From the NCBI GenBank assembly GCA_015680685.1, contig MNCI01002686.1, positions 244,766-291,237 of the forward strand: a stretch of DNA of 46,472 nucleotides, written 5' to 3'. The notes beneath the pieces were generated by a model that worked only from the letters and a program-made list of their open reading frames with translations, was not told the DNA's origin and did no database searches. The DNA is from Gnetum montanum. Lineage: Eukaryota; Streptophyta; Gnetopsida; Gnetales; Gnetaceae. This document shows, in pieces, positions 1 through 10,859 of this stretch (positions within the stretch are counted from its first letter, which is position 1; every line of letters begins with the position of its first letter). A program made the translations under genes and the position numbers.

Positions 1-250
1 CATAGTGGTAACAATGTCCTCCATCAATCCCAAGGGAATAGTGATAGACTAGTCAGCCAACTCTAAGAGAATATTTCACTTCTTTAGTGGAGGAAGGTTC
101 TAGGCTTCATACATTTCTTGCGATATCAAGTTGACTCTAGAACCTAAGTCAAGAAGAGCTTTACGTGGTTCATTCCCAGTGACTTGGAGGTAGATTAGGG
201 GACTTCCAAGATCAAAGAATTTCCTGAGAAGATGGCCCACCTTGATCTAG
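1..250 (-). pseudogene. retroviral-type aspartic protease remnant (copy A)
   Basis: On the minus strand this stretch reads as an LTR-retrotransposon aspartic protease. The active-site segment ALLDLGSRVNLIS falls at about 131-161, where the family normally has D-S/T-G-A; here Ser has become Leu and Ala has become Ser. Downstream, SITIPLGLMEDIVTTM matches the second conserved strand (usually PLG..EDV.V.V). At least two in-frame stops lie between these motifs, so the enzyme is dead. The matching piece of copy E keeps the D-S-G triad. Identification is firm at family level. Confidence 0.75.
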
Positions 251-499
251 TTAGTGATGGTATGTGTTAACATAACTGTATGCGTTGAGCTCTGTTGTTG
301 GTTTGAAGGGAGTTCTGAAGCCTTATTTGATGGAGGAACATTCTGAGGCTGAACCGCTTGTGGTTGTGAGAGCTTGTTTGGACTATTGGTTTTGAAGAAA
401 GGCCTTCTCCTTGTACGATTGTTAGAACTAGCAGCGGTTTGAAGGTTTACTGCTCTCGTAGCATTGCATTGCTACGGTTGAGTCGGGAGTTCCCCTTGC

Positions 500-1000
500 A
501 TTGCTGGAGTGGATGGTAGTGGAGCTATCGGTGTAAGAGTCGCGGGTGGATTTGGAGGATGGTATGTGTGTGGTGTGTGTCTCCCAAGAGGAGTCCTATA
601 GTACTCCAGAGCTTGGTAGTGACGTTGTGGGGTAACATGACCAATAGAGTCACTTGGAGAGATTGGCTACTACACGTAGTAGTCATATGGATCTAGTTAC
701 TGGTAAGGGTATTGTTGCCTTGGCGGTGGCATCCCCCATGACTGTGGGTATTGCCACTATTGGTGTTGCTCCATAGGTGGTGGCAGAGTTCCACTTGGAT
801 AATACGTCAATGGTTGGTGGAACTGCCTTGGGTTACCTTGGGGATAAGGTAACCATCGGGGTGCTTGTCGTTTATTAAGTCATGGGTTAAGTGCATACAC
901 CCCAGACTCTTGTAGATGTGAGATTATCAGACAACATCCCTTAGGATGGTTATATTGGTATATTTCACATCCATCGTCATTATCTGTATCTGAATCCACA
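500..1000 (-). pseudogene. Pro/Gln/Tyr-rich gag C-terminal tail (copy A)
   Basis: The minus strand encodes a low-complexity tail rich in Pro, Gln and Tyr. The key segment is QYPQSWGMPPPRQQYPYQ, preceded by YYPSGTLPPPMEQHQ, with stops interspersed. The same words recur at 4140-4480 (copy B), 25880-26100 (copy F) and 38590-38700 (copy E), which ties the four copies together. The tail lies between gag and protease. Its function is not known to me; such tails are common in plant gypsy Gag proteins. Confidence 0.65.
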
Positions 1001-1269
1001 ACCTCTTCAGTGATAGCTAATTTACCCTTACCTTTGTTATGTGCATAGTCCAAATCCCTCTTCTTTTTCTTATCATGGTCACTACTTCGCTCCTTAGACT
1101 CCTATATGATTTTTAAAATAGTTTCAAATCTACTATCTAAGGAGTCCCACATTTCATCTACCTTAGCTGACACATCTGTTGTTAATTTCTGAAGCAGCAA
1201 GGTTTTCCTATTCACCAACTCTTCGAGTGGTGACTCATCCTCCTCCTCACAGAATCTCGCTCCCCTCTT

Positions 1270-1800
1270 TCAGAGGGAAGGATCACGGTTATACTCTTCC
1301 ATGCTTTCTCTCTTATGTAGTTCTTCTTCTTCCTTAGCTACTTGCTCCAACAATCTATGAACCTCATGGGACCTAAGTTCAGATAATCTCCCTTGGGCGT
1401 ATGTCCCAAGGGTTCTCCTGGTTTCATGTCTTAGCCCATCTACGAGGTGGTGTAATTGATCCCGTTGTGCATAACCATTTCCCAAGCAATGATGTAGTAA
1501 TGCATAATATCGGCCCATGGTAGCATCCAAGGGTTCGTGATTACCCTTCTTCCATCCTTGGATCTACTTTCGAAAGTTGGACACTCGAGAGTACATTTGA
1601 TATTTATGGTTAAACAATTCTAGCATTGTACTCCACCTTCGAATGGATTTTGGTTCTAAGGATTGGTACAAGCTTTCTACTTCTTTTATGAGTGTTCTTG
1701 GGAACAACTTTAATTTTTGCCACTTGTTTTCAATGTTCTACAAGGAACAGGCATTGTGAAATGCCTGTAAGTGATTCTACGGATCAGTGTTGTATCCCCC
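1270..1800 (-). pseudogene. retrotransposon gag core (copy A)
   Basis: Capsid-like gag core of a Ty3/gypsy element. From 1800 leftwards the frame gives HLQAFHNACSL, then KLKLFPRTLIKEVESLYQSL and SIRRWSTMLELFNHKYQMYS, the usual retrotransposon gag signature. It continues as an 86-residue open stretch (1270-1530) with YYALLHHCLGNGYAQRDQ and LRHETRRTLGTYAQGRLSEL and ends in a Glu/Lys-rich helix. Stops at about 1561 and in the first segment break the frame. Copy F at 19667-20206 is a close relative. Gag would form virus-like particles in the cytoplasm; this copy cannot make a full product. Confidence 0.85.
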
Positions 1801-1806
1801 CTCAAA

Positions 1807-2150
1807 TCATGAGATATTATTCATATCTAGTCTCTTGATCTGGCTATCTTTTTGATGCCTTGTAGGTATTCTAATAGCCGCCATAATGTCTAACATGCTT
1901 CGAGTTGCAAGTAGGGGTTCTTTGTGGTCATTTCTCTCATGGTGTCTATGATGTCTATGCGGTTCCCTAATTTTTCTTCTTCCATGTTGTGATTCCCTAG
2001 AATGCCCTCGTCCTCGCTCTTGACTCTCTCGTCGAGGTTTCTCATTTTGCTTACCCTTGTCCTCACAATGAGGTTCCTTATGACTATGTCCCAATGTTGA
2101 AGGAGAGGGTGAATGTGATGATGAAGGGGAAGAGGAAGGAGAACCATCGC
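1807..2150 (-). pseudogene. basic His/Arg/Ser-rich gag linker (copy A)
   Basis: A 95-residue minus-strand open stretch rich in His, Arg, Glu, Lys and Ser (for example EPHRHHRHHERNDHKEP), followed by LLATRSMLDIMAAIRIP, just ahead of the gag core. Copy F has the equivalent at 19182-19660, with a run of about ten serines and the same order of motifs (EPFLATKSMM then PHRHHKES in broken form). It looks like a flexible, possibly RNA-binding linker. No catalytic domain is visible. Confidence 0.6.
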
Positions 2151-2418
2151 CATGATGATGTTTCCTACCTTTCCTTTGGTGATCTCAACCCCAATCATGA
2201 TAATGATCAGAATGCTTACCCTTATCTTGTGTGTTTGTTCCCTCATTGAACACTTGGTGTTCATGGGGATCAGAACCAATGTTGTGAATCATGGAGTGAA
2301 GGTTCTGATACACTACCTCCTCACTATTGTTAGGAGGGGGAACATCATTTTGTGGAGAACCTATTGAAATAGGTTCACCACCCTTAATTTCACTTATGAC
2401 AGACGAAGCATTATGGGG

Positions 2419-2808
2419 TCATTTGTACTTCAACGATGTGTGATAACTCTCCTGTTGCAAGTCCCGTTGACGTTGCACTTCTGTGGGATGGTAGTCCCTT
2501 GCATTGTAATCACATGCAATGTACTCAGTGTATAATTGTGACATGCCTATTTGTGCAAGGGCACAAAGGAGCATGTTGGGGGTGGCTTTGTCTGGAGGCA
2601 ACACTATGTTACCCTCCAAGTCTCTCCAACGTAGTTGTTCATCTTGATGGAAGACAAAGGTAAAGTCAGGTATATACTCATCGTGATGAGTATATACCAC
2701 ACTGAATTGTTGAGGAACTAGAGAATTTTGGTTATGTATGTTGTACCGCTGATTATCTCTAGTGTTGGTCCTAGGCGGTGAAGTGCTTTTGTGTGGAGAA
2801 GAAGACAT
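2419..2808 (-). pseudogene. gag N-terminal module, MSSS...VVYTH..EY.P (copy A)
   Basis: N-terminal part of the Gag ORF. An open stretch runs from 2862, but I prefer the Met at 2808 because copy B starts with the same MSSS at 6277, also just downstream of the primer-binding site. Conserved words are VVYTHHDEYIPDFTFVFHQD, EQLRWRDLEGNIVLP and LYTEYIACDYNA. No domain is recognised. Conservation between two otherwise decayed copies suggests it is a genuine family-specific Gag module and not noise. Confidence 0.6.
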
Positions 2809-2935
2809 TTTAGTCTTGTTCGGTGTGTTGTTTGCTGTTATGTTATATTTTCGTTTGATCAACCCTAAGGGTTCATTTTAGCTCCCAATGATGTAAATGA
2901 TATCCTATGTTCTATGTAGTGCACAAACAACGAAG

Positions 2936-2953
2936 TCCCCGACAACAGTGCCA
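2936..2953 (-). promoter_or_regulatory. primer-binding site, tRNA-Asp type (copy A)
   Basis: The minus strand reads TGGCACTGTTGTCGGGGA, which differs from the tRNA-Asp complementary site TGGCGCCGTTGCCGGGGA at three of 18 positions, all of them transitions. It lies one base inside the LTR end and upstream of gag, as expected for minus-strand DNA priming. Confidence 0.75.
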
Positions 2954-2954
2954 A

Positions 2955-3535
2955 TGATGAGCGACGAGGTACCCCTACACTCAACCATATGAATACGAGC
3001 GTTACACATGCAATCTGGTCGAACTCCAAGGACTAAGTGCTTACGTGCCTTATGGAACACTTAAGGTTAATCAATCATTATCTTCCTAGACTTACTTGTA
3101 TTGTCACGGTTGTATGGTTAAGTAAGCCTGAGGTATATGATTTTTATAACTTTTATCTTTTTATTGCCTATGCTAAGAGAGGAAAGGGTGAAGAGACTAA
3201 GTAACTAACTTTCACTAACTAAGCTTTAATTGTCCTAGCATCAGTATCCATTCCCACTTACCGTACACACCCTAAACTAGTGCAATGCTATTGGGNTCAG
3301 AAAGTTCATTTTTATTTCTGTACACAAATGTGTGCTTAGGTACAATTTTCTCGAATAAAGATCCATTCACTTTGAGACTCCTACTACGGGCACATGGAAA
3401 TTATTCTATCTCTGGAATGGTAAAACTACTAGAGTTTAGCTAAGGGTCTAGATCTAGATGGAGAAACAAGGGAAAGTCGCCTCTTATTTATACATAGGGC
3501 AATTTTCAATAAATGATGGTGAGGTTGCCTTTGCA
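2955..3535 (-). mobile_element. LTR of copy A (truncated at its 5' side)
   Basis: LTR on the minus strand. Its 3' end at 2955 reads ...CTCATCA next to the primer site. It aligns with the LTR of copy B (6431-7340) and in its 3' third with the LTR of copy F (18750-18945 and 30011-30202). A TATA-like sequence (minus TATGTATAAATAAG) lies near 3485-3497. The U3 end is missing because the sequence changes at about 3535 directly into the protease of copy B. A single N at 3296 may mark an assembly join inside the LTR. Confidence 0.7.
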
Positions 3536-6001
3536 ATTTTCTACCTTGATCACTAGAAAATTAATAGGACAAGACCACCCACAAACTATAGTCACAATGT
3601 CCTTCACTAATCCCAAAGGAATAGTGATTGATTGGTCTACCAATTCTAAATTTATATTGCTCTTCTTATGAGGTGGTAGGTTTTAGGCCTTGTACATGTC
3701 ATGGGAGATGAGATTGATACTAGAACTTGAATCAAAAAGAGCCTTTCATGGCTCATGTCCAGTAATCTATAAGTAAATAATAGGACTTCCTAGGTCAGAT
3801 CTCTTTGTGGGAAGGTTTCCAACCTTGATCTAATCAAATAAAAATGAGTTAACATCATAGTGCAGATTTGAGGTGGCATTTGGTTTGAAGGGTCCTCGAA
3901 TGTGTTTGGTGTAGAAGATGAGGATGTTGGAGATATAGAATGACTAATTACATTAGCTTGTGAGAGATTGGGAGGACTATTGGATCAAAAAATGGTCATT
4001 TCTTGAATCTATTGTTTGAACCACTCAATTTGAAGGCCAGTTATAAATTTACAGCCCTCATAGAATTTCATTACTATAACTGTGGGGGAATTTTTCCCTA
4101 CATAGATGGAGCAAGAGGTAAATGGGTTAAGGGTGGAGGGATGTATGTAGATGGATGTAGATGGTGGTATGGATATGGGGGCTCCCCTCAAGTAGATTGC
4201 AAATGAGTTTGATGATACTCTAGAGGATAATAGTGATGTTGGAATGAGTCATGGTTAGTAGAGCTACATGGAGAAACAGGTTGCTAAACATAGTACCCAT
4301 ATGGATCTAGTTACCTATAATGGTACTGCTATCTTGGTGGTGGTATGCCCCATGATTATGGTTGCTACCACTTCTAGTATTACTCACATGGTTGTGGTGG
4401 AGCTCCACTTGGATGGTAAGCTTGTTGTTGTTGGTTGAACTATGATGGATTGCCTTGAGGATAAGGCAATCATTTGGGTGCTTATCTTTTTTCTAGTTGA
4501 GGATTTAGTGCATACACTCTAGACTCTTTTAAGTGTAAGATCATAGGGCAACATCCCTTAGGATGTTCATATTAAAAAATGTCACACCGAACATCATCAT
4601 TAGAGTCTTTCTTCATAACTTCTTCTACTACAATAACTTTGCCCTTACCTCTTTGGTAGGTACATTTAGCTTCTTTCCACCTATTGCGATCATGATCACT
4701 ATTCTTCTCTTTGGATTCCTTAGAAATCTTCATAGTAGTTTGGAATTTTTCATCCAAGGAGTTCCATATTTTATCAACCTTTACCTAAATATCAAAAATA
4801 GATTTTTGGATCGGTAGGGTTTTCCTATTCACCACCTCATTGAGTGGTGACTCCTCCTTGTCATAGAATTGAATCTTCCTTTTTCTATTAGAAGGGTCCC
4901 TATTATATTCTTTTGCGATTTTCCTCTTTTGCAACCCACCTTATTCTTTTTCTAACTATTCTATTAACGTTTGGATTTGATGAGCTCTTAGTTTGGATAG
5001 TTACCCTTGGGCATAAACCCCAAGAGTTCTTATGGTTTCTACTTTGAGCCCATCTATGATGTGGTAGAGTTGTTCCCTCTAAGAATAACCATGGCCAAGG
5101 AATTGGTGTAAGAGAGAATAATATTTTCCCATGGCGGCATCCAACGGTTCATGTATTTTCCATTTCTAGCCTTGGATTTGCCTTCTTAGATTAGACATGC
5201 TGGAGTATGTCTAGTATTTGTCATTAATAGTTTTAGCATGGTACTCCATTTGAGGATGGATTCTAGTTCCAAGGACTAGTACCAACTTTCTTCCTCTTTG
5301 ATGAGTGTCTTGGGGAATAGCTTTAATTTCTACCAGTCATTTTCTATGTTTTGTAAGGTGCAAGCATCATGAAAGGCTTGTAGATGCTTTTGTGAATCGG
5401 AGTTATATCCCCACTCAAATATTGGAATATTGTTCATGTCTAAGCACTTGATTTGACTATCTCTTACATGCTTTTCTGGGATCTTAACTACCTTTGCAAT
5501 GTTAAGCATGCTTCGAGTTACTAATAGAGGTTCATCATCATCATTGTGTCAATGATGCTGATGATGGTCTCTAATACCCCTTCTTTCATGGCAGGCTCTA
5601 CAATCATTATTGTTCTATTGGTCACCTTCATCTTAATTATTTCTCTAGTGACTTCTATCAGAAATAGAAGATGAAGAGGAAGAAGAATTACCACCACCAT
5701 GGTGTCTACCAATTCCTCTTCAGTTGTCATGGCCATGTTTGTTAATTTTCTTGTCATCCTGATGTTTGTTTGAGCCCATGCCTTGATTTCCATTTTTACC
5801 TAAACCTAGATTTTTTATGATGGATTGTAGGTTCACGGCCACACCCCCATCACCAATAACAAGGGGTGAAGAATCTTCATGTTGAGAGCCCCCAAAGGGA
5901 GGATTCTCATTATCATTTTGGTTTACTAGGAACAAGGGATTGATAAACAATTTTTCCTTTACAAACTCATGATGCTTCTCCTGATGTCGATCTCTCCTAT
6001 G

Positions 6002-6277
6002 TTATGTTTTAGTGAGATGGTAGTCATAATCATGCACAATGTATTCCTTTTGAAGATCTTTGATGCCCAATCTTCTAAGAGTTTGAAGTAGCATCTCAAG
6101 CACAAATCGATTAGGAAGCATTACAGTGTTGGCTTCTATATCACACCATTGTAGTTGTTCATCTTGATGTAGTATGAAGGTGAAGTTAGGCACATACTCA
6201 TTTGGATGAGTATACACCACCTTGCATTCTTGAGGGATAGGTAGTTTCATATCATCTTGCTTGTGAGAAGAAGACAT
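6002..6277 (-). pseudogene. gag N-terminal module (copy B)
   Basis: Minus-strand open stretch from the MSSS Met at 6277, about 91 residues. It contains VVYTHPNEYVPNFTFILHQD, EQLQWCDIEANTVMLP and LQKEYIVHDYDYH, the same order of motifs as at 2419-2808. The open stretch could begin four residues earlier, but the shared MSSS start is preferred. No known domain is recognised; the conserved spacing and hydrophobic pattern suggest a small folded unit at the Gag N-terminus. Confidence 0.6.
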
Positions 6278-6411
6278 TTTGCAATACAAAATAAAAGTAT
6301 TAGTGTGCTTATGTGATTATATTATTTGTGAGAATGATTTGACCTTAGGATTTGTCCAACAATGTTAATATGTTAACTAAACCTAGATAGCACACATTTC
6401 AATAGAAAGAG

Positions 6412-6429
6412 TCCCTCGCAATGGTGCTA
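6412..6429 (-). promoter_or_regulatory. primer-binding site, tRNA-Asp type (copy B)
   Basis: The minus strand reads TAGCACCATTGCGAGGGA, 13 of 18 matches to the tRNA-Asp site. It is positioned exactly as in copy A, one base from the LTR end, and has decayed mostly by G-to-A changes. Confidence 0.65.
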
Positions 6430-6430
6430 A

Positions 6431-7340
6431 TGATGAGTGGTTGAGTACGCCTACATTTAACCATATGAATCATGAAGCATTCATGTGTGATCTTGTCAAA
6501 TTCCATGGACTCTGTAGTTTTCTAGTGCACTAGTTCTCTAGAAAGTAAACTAAGCATTGAGAACATTTGTTGTCTTCCCAACTACAATTGTGAAGCTTAA
6601 GGGTATGGTTTAAGTGTTATTGAGGCACATGATTTTTATCATTTTATATTTCATAGTTTTGGTGATTGAAATAAACATGATAGATAATAAAGTAATTTAA
6701 TGTCTATGTTAATCTAATTAGCTAACTATTATTCAAATCATTCTAACATAAGTATCCAATCCCACTTGTCGTACACATCCTGAACACATATAATGTTGCT
6801 AGATTACCAAATGTCATATGCATGCTCAAAGCGGTCATATTTTTGTATTTAGTTAATCACTATTTAGATTATCATGTTTAATTACTTAATTATTTTAATT
6901 ACTAAAGAACATTGAATAAATAATCAAAAACATTAAATGCATGAATAAAACATGTAATCTCTTCAGAATGCTACAAGGTTCATCAAGAAGCTTATCTTTA
7001 TTGCCACATACACTGTCATTCTCAAGTACAATAGTGCTCGAATAAAGATTCATACACTCAATCACTCTTGTTGTAGCCACTTAGGAAAATATTCTAATTT
7101 TTGAATTAAAAACTACAAGAGCTTTGCCACAACTATGACAAGACACCCCCTAAGCATGATTGGTTGGCATATATTTATAGGCAAGAACAGTCCCTATGTT
7201 GATGGGGCCACATTAAATGCATCAAAAAATGCATCAATGGGGCCATGTCAATGTGGCCCAGTCGATGGGATCTAGTCAACAAGGCCAATTTGCAACTCAT
7301 CAAACCCATAGCCATTGTAATCCCTTTTACCCCTTGATAT
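6431..7340 (-). mobile_element. LTR of copy B
   Basis: Minus-strand LTR next to the copy B primer site. Blocks align with LTR A, such as ATCCAATCCCACTTGTCGTA near 6750, and with the LTR at 44720-45595. A TATA-like sequence (minus CCTATAAATATATG) lies near 7168-7183. Upstream of it is a U3 block of repeated GGGGCC/ATGCATCAATGG words at 7200-7290, which corresponds to the CpG-rich block at 45330-45420. The outer boundary is uncertain and could lie further right. Confidence 0.6.
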
Positions 7341-8671
7341 TGTGTGTGGTCTTGCAGCAACGTTGAGTAACATGGAAATCAAGTCTCCAAGCGTGACTCT
7401 TTTTTGTAGCCCAAAAGCCCCACACATCTCACTCCTTTGCATCACTAATTTTGTAGATCTAGTGAGGATTGCATTAAGGTTTCACACTTTTAGAAATTGT
7501 GGAGCACCTAGATCATGGAGTTGATTGTGGCATCCAAGGTTACCTACTTCAAATAACTTCAATCACTCATCAAATTGCCCCATTTGCATCCTCAGGCATC
7601 CCCTTGTACACATTTATAAATCCCCTTGATTTTTTATATAATAAAGTTTAAAGTCTTGTGTGTTGTGCAAGTTCATTTGCATTTTTTATATACTCTATGC
7701 ATTATTTTACATCAGATCTGTATTATTTTCATTTTGCATTACCCCCATTTTACATTTTCTAAGTTCTTGGGAGATCTACTGGACCATCCACAACACCTCA
7801 AATTCTATTTTTGAAGGTCCTTAGGATCTAGGGATAAAGTTTTTCCACTTGGGAATTTTTGTTTTCTAGCAACTAAATTTTTTAGGTGCTACATATCACA
7901 CTTCCTAGATTGGTAGAGTAGCATGTGAGGGACTCTAGGATTTTTTAAAGAAGGAAATGTAGTGTATAGGCTCATGGAACTGGAAAACCTTATGTTTTTT
8001 TGCTTCACCCTTTCCATGTTTCTATCGTTTGGCATAATTTGGGCCTTTTGACCACTATTTTTTGGATTTTTATGCATTTACAATCTCAACACTGTCAATG
8101 TTGAGGTTAATTATGTTTTAATTTATTTTAATGTGGTTTATGTTCTCATAGTTTTAATGTTTTTCTTGTCTACATGCGTTTGAAAATGACGATGATGTTT
8201 TTGGCAAAATATCCTCTTCTTTCCATAATTTGATCTAAGCTATTAATGCTAATGATAAGTTATTGTAAGGTGTTATGGTCACTGGCTTGTTGTTATATTT
8301 ATGGCTTCAGGAATTATGTATTGTCCATTTATATTACACTATGTAATTATGGCTATGGATGTTGTATTTATCTTAATGATGTTGGAGGTTATTTTTGGCT
8401 TAGAGGTGTTTTATTTTCTTTAGTTTAATGTTATTCTTTGGCTATAGATTTTTAGTTTTTTTTTTTACATTATATATTTTTCTATGTTTTATATTTTATG
8501 AAAAAGGCTACAAATGAAGACAAGAGCAAAAGGCAAGACCATAAAGTAAAACTCTATAATGTGATGAATAAAATGAAAATTGTAAAACTAGATATAAACA
8601 TGTAAGTAAAGATGGAAAATCATGTTATTAAGTAAATATGGCACATGTAAAAACAAGGAAAGGATGTAGAG
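7341..8671. other. unassigned AT-rich stretch
   Basis: No gene, motif or paired repeat is recognised here. Open frames are at most 62 codons and have the random look of AT-rich DNA. The part nearest 7340 may still belong to the U3 end of LTR B. Confidence 0.4.
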
Positions 8672-10541
8672 TGTCACAGCTTAAGAATTTGTAAGGTTTA
8701 GTTATTTTAATATACATGGTTAATTCTTTAATGCTATTAGATGTGTTCAATAAATTAGTCCTAATGCTCTTGATTAAAACATATGATTACATTACTATGA
8801 TTACTATCATTATTGTTGCTAGTTTCCTACAAAAGTCAATGCAAAGTACGAATTGATTCTAGGCAATGTGGTAAAACTTTAAGAAGATTTTGGAAAACCT
8901 TCTAACATGGTTAAGAGAGATTATTTTAATTTTTCCTTCTTATGTAGCTATCCTATTTTGTTCTATGTTGTTATATCTTCCTATTCCTCTTTCTAATTTC
9001 CCATGTTGAATTCTATGTCAAGGTGCTATTGAATTTTTGGTTATTAAGGTTATGTCTAAATCTCTTTCCATCCTTTGGGTGTCTTTGAAATTGTGGAAAT
9101 TTTTTGGAGCTTACTTCTCATACATCTTAAGATTATTTTGATCACATCTTGACATGATCTAGTTTTTGGTAAGAATTTTGAAATTATGTGGATTTGTGAC
9201 TATTTTAGCAACCTTTTGATTCTTTGGAATAAATTAAATCATGTGATCATTTTTGCTTAGTAGGTAGTGCAAGCCACAAATCTTTTAGATGCCCCCATAT
9301 ACATGTAGTAGTGGAGTGTTCTTTAGTGGGATCCATCTCATGGGAACAAGGGTTGTTGGATGGATTTCTTACCCTAGATTTTGATTCATAAGTTCATGTG
9401 AGGCTATGGGTTTAGTCGAGATCATGGAATTAAGCAGTTGAGTTTAGTAGTATGCAATGAGGCATAGTTAAGACCTATCCTTCCAATGATACATGTACCT
9501 CGACCATTGAGGATGTTAGTAGTGAGGCTATCACCAAGACCTACCCATGAGTAACTTTTTTGAAATCACAAGGCTAATCCAATGATAGTAGTGAGGTTAC
9601 TCTAAGAGTTATTAGTGAGTCCCTTTGGTAGTGAGGATAACAAAGACCTAACCTTTGGAGATGTCTAATTAAAATATAAATTTTCTTTACATTTTGCTAA
9701 ACAAATTTGTGATACCTTTGAACACTAAGGTACTAAATAATTAAAACATATATTTGCTTTGGATTCTTGAATTTTATTTAGATTTTAGGAAAATTTGTTA
9801 TATTTTTGGACTTTGCAACATTTTACATATTATACTGAAATCCTTTATCAAGACCATATCCTAAGACTTTGGCCTACAACCATTATGCTTCATAAAAAGG
9901 AAAATATAATAACCTTTCTTACTTGTTTGAACGGTTAGTTTGGGCTTTCGGCGTCTAAGCCTAAAACCTAGTTATTCTAAGCCGACCATATCAACACTCC
10001 TAAATGATTGCTGAGGAGTTCTAACTCATGGATTTTGATGCATAAAGCCTAGAATAGACAAGAAAACGTTAGAAGAGGGACATAGGATGAAAGATGAATC
10101 AATTCGGCATAAGATGGATCCTCTCAACTTGAAATAGCAAGGAATATTTTTTATTTTAGCATGTGCAATATGTTTGGGAAAATTTAATATTGTTTATTTT
10201 ATATTCATAAACATTAATAAATTTATTTCTAGATGTTCATTTGAGATGAAACAAGTGTCATGGGATTGTTATTTTGTGTGCTATTTTATGATGCATCTAG
10301 TAGAAGTTTTAGGCATTTATCTTTTTGTGGCTATGCAAAATTTCCTTTTTCATTAAATAAATTTTATAAAATTATTTATATGGGTATTATGAAATTTGAT
10401 ACTTACTTTATTATATTTATGCTTATAATTAATAATTTTCATCTATTTTATGGCTTGCTTTGAAATTTCTAAATCAAGGCTAATAGCATCTCTATTAGTT
10501 ATTTGTAGGGCATATTATAGATAATTAATAGGGGTGTCACA
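8672..10541 (+). mobile_element. probable solo LTR (about 1.87 kb)
   Basis: The interval starts TGTCACAGCTTAAG and ends AGGGGTGTCACA, giving the TG...CA ends of an LTR. The five bases before it (TAGAG, 8667-8671) and after it (TAGAT, 10542-10546) match at four of five positions, as an aged target-site duplication would. No gag or pol words are visible inside, and no second copy flanks it. Size and termini resemble the long LTRs of some Ty3/gypsy chromovirus-type elements, but that lineage is a guess. Orientation is inferred from the GGGGTGTCACA end. Confidence 0.55.
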
Positions 10542-10559
10542 TAGATGTTATTATATATT

Positions 10560-10735
10560 ACCAGTTTTAAGCACTAGCAAGCCAAGGCTTCACGAGATTT
10601 AGTCCTTGGTAGGCCATGGCTCCACCAATTTTAGGTCCTAGTAGGCCATGGTGGACCATTTTTAGGCCCTAGAAGGCCACCAATTTTAGGCCATGGTTTC
10701 ACTAGTTTTAGGACATGGTAGGCCATAATTTCAGT
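10560..10735. repeat. minisatellite, TTTTAGG...AGGCCATGG units
   Basis: About five imperfect units of roughly 30-38 bp built on the words TTTTAGGCC, GGTAGGCCATGG and TTCACTAG. It lies just outside the solo LTR and left of the TAT-like element. Unit length varies. No coding role is seen. Confidence 0.7.
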
Positions 10736-10859
10736 TTTCTAGCAAGAATGACATAACCTCAAAAGCAAACATAAAAATAAAATAGACACAAAGACATGAT
10801 ATAAGGTTGTGAAGGTAAATAAATGATTATTAGCAAAAGAAGGGATAATATGTTTATGA

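Larger units (their letters stand above)
1..2954 (-). mobile_element. Ty3/gypsy copy A, internal region (protease to gag N-terminus)
   Basis: Minus-strand internal part of a Ty3/gypsy retrotransposon cut by the left window edge. Reading from the primer-binding site leftwards it shows a gag N-terminal module, a basic His/Arg/Ser-rich linker, the retrotransposon gag core, a Pro/Gln/Tyr-rich stretch and an aspartic protease. The same order recurs in copy B, in plus-strand copy F and partly in copy E, so this is one repeat family. Stops and frameshifts interrupt it throughout, so it is not a working element. RT and integrase would lie beyond position 1. The tRNA-Asp type primer site, and the wording of RT in copy E, suggest the Athila/TAT side of Ty3/gypsy; this is inference from motifs. 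Confidence 0.85.
3530..6430 (-). mobile_element. Ty3/gypsy copy B, internal region (protease to gag N-terminus)
   Basis: Second minus-strand copy of the same family as copy A, and more decayed. The protease remnant is at 3540-3850, with a frame reading PIN.YSFGISEGHCDY and a downstream INFLVI strand. The Pro/Tyr-rich tail is at 4140-4480, and the gag core at 4880-5440 includes HLQAFHDACTLQNIEND and KLKLFPKTLIKEEESWYQSL. The basic linker is at 5420-5720 and the N-terminal module at 6002-6277. Many stops and frameshifts are present. It abuts the truncated LTR of copy A at its protease end, so pol is missing. Confidence 0.8.

Noticed and set aside
2152-2367. Plus-strand ORF of 71 codons
   Set aside because: Antisense to the minus-strand gag linker of copy A.
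4003-4206. Overlapping plus and minus ORFs of 60-67 codons
   Set aside because: The plus-strand ORF is antisense to the copy B gag tail; Gly/Tyr-rich wording reflects the repeat.
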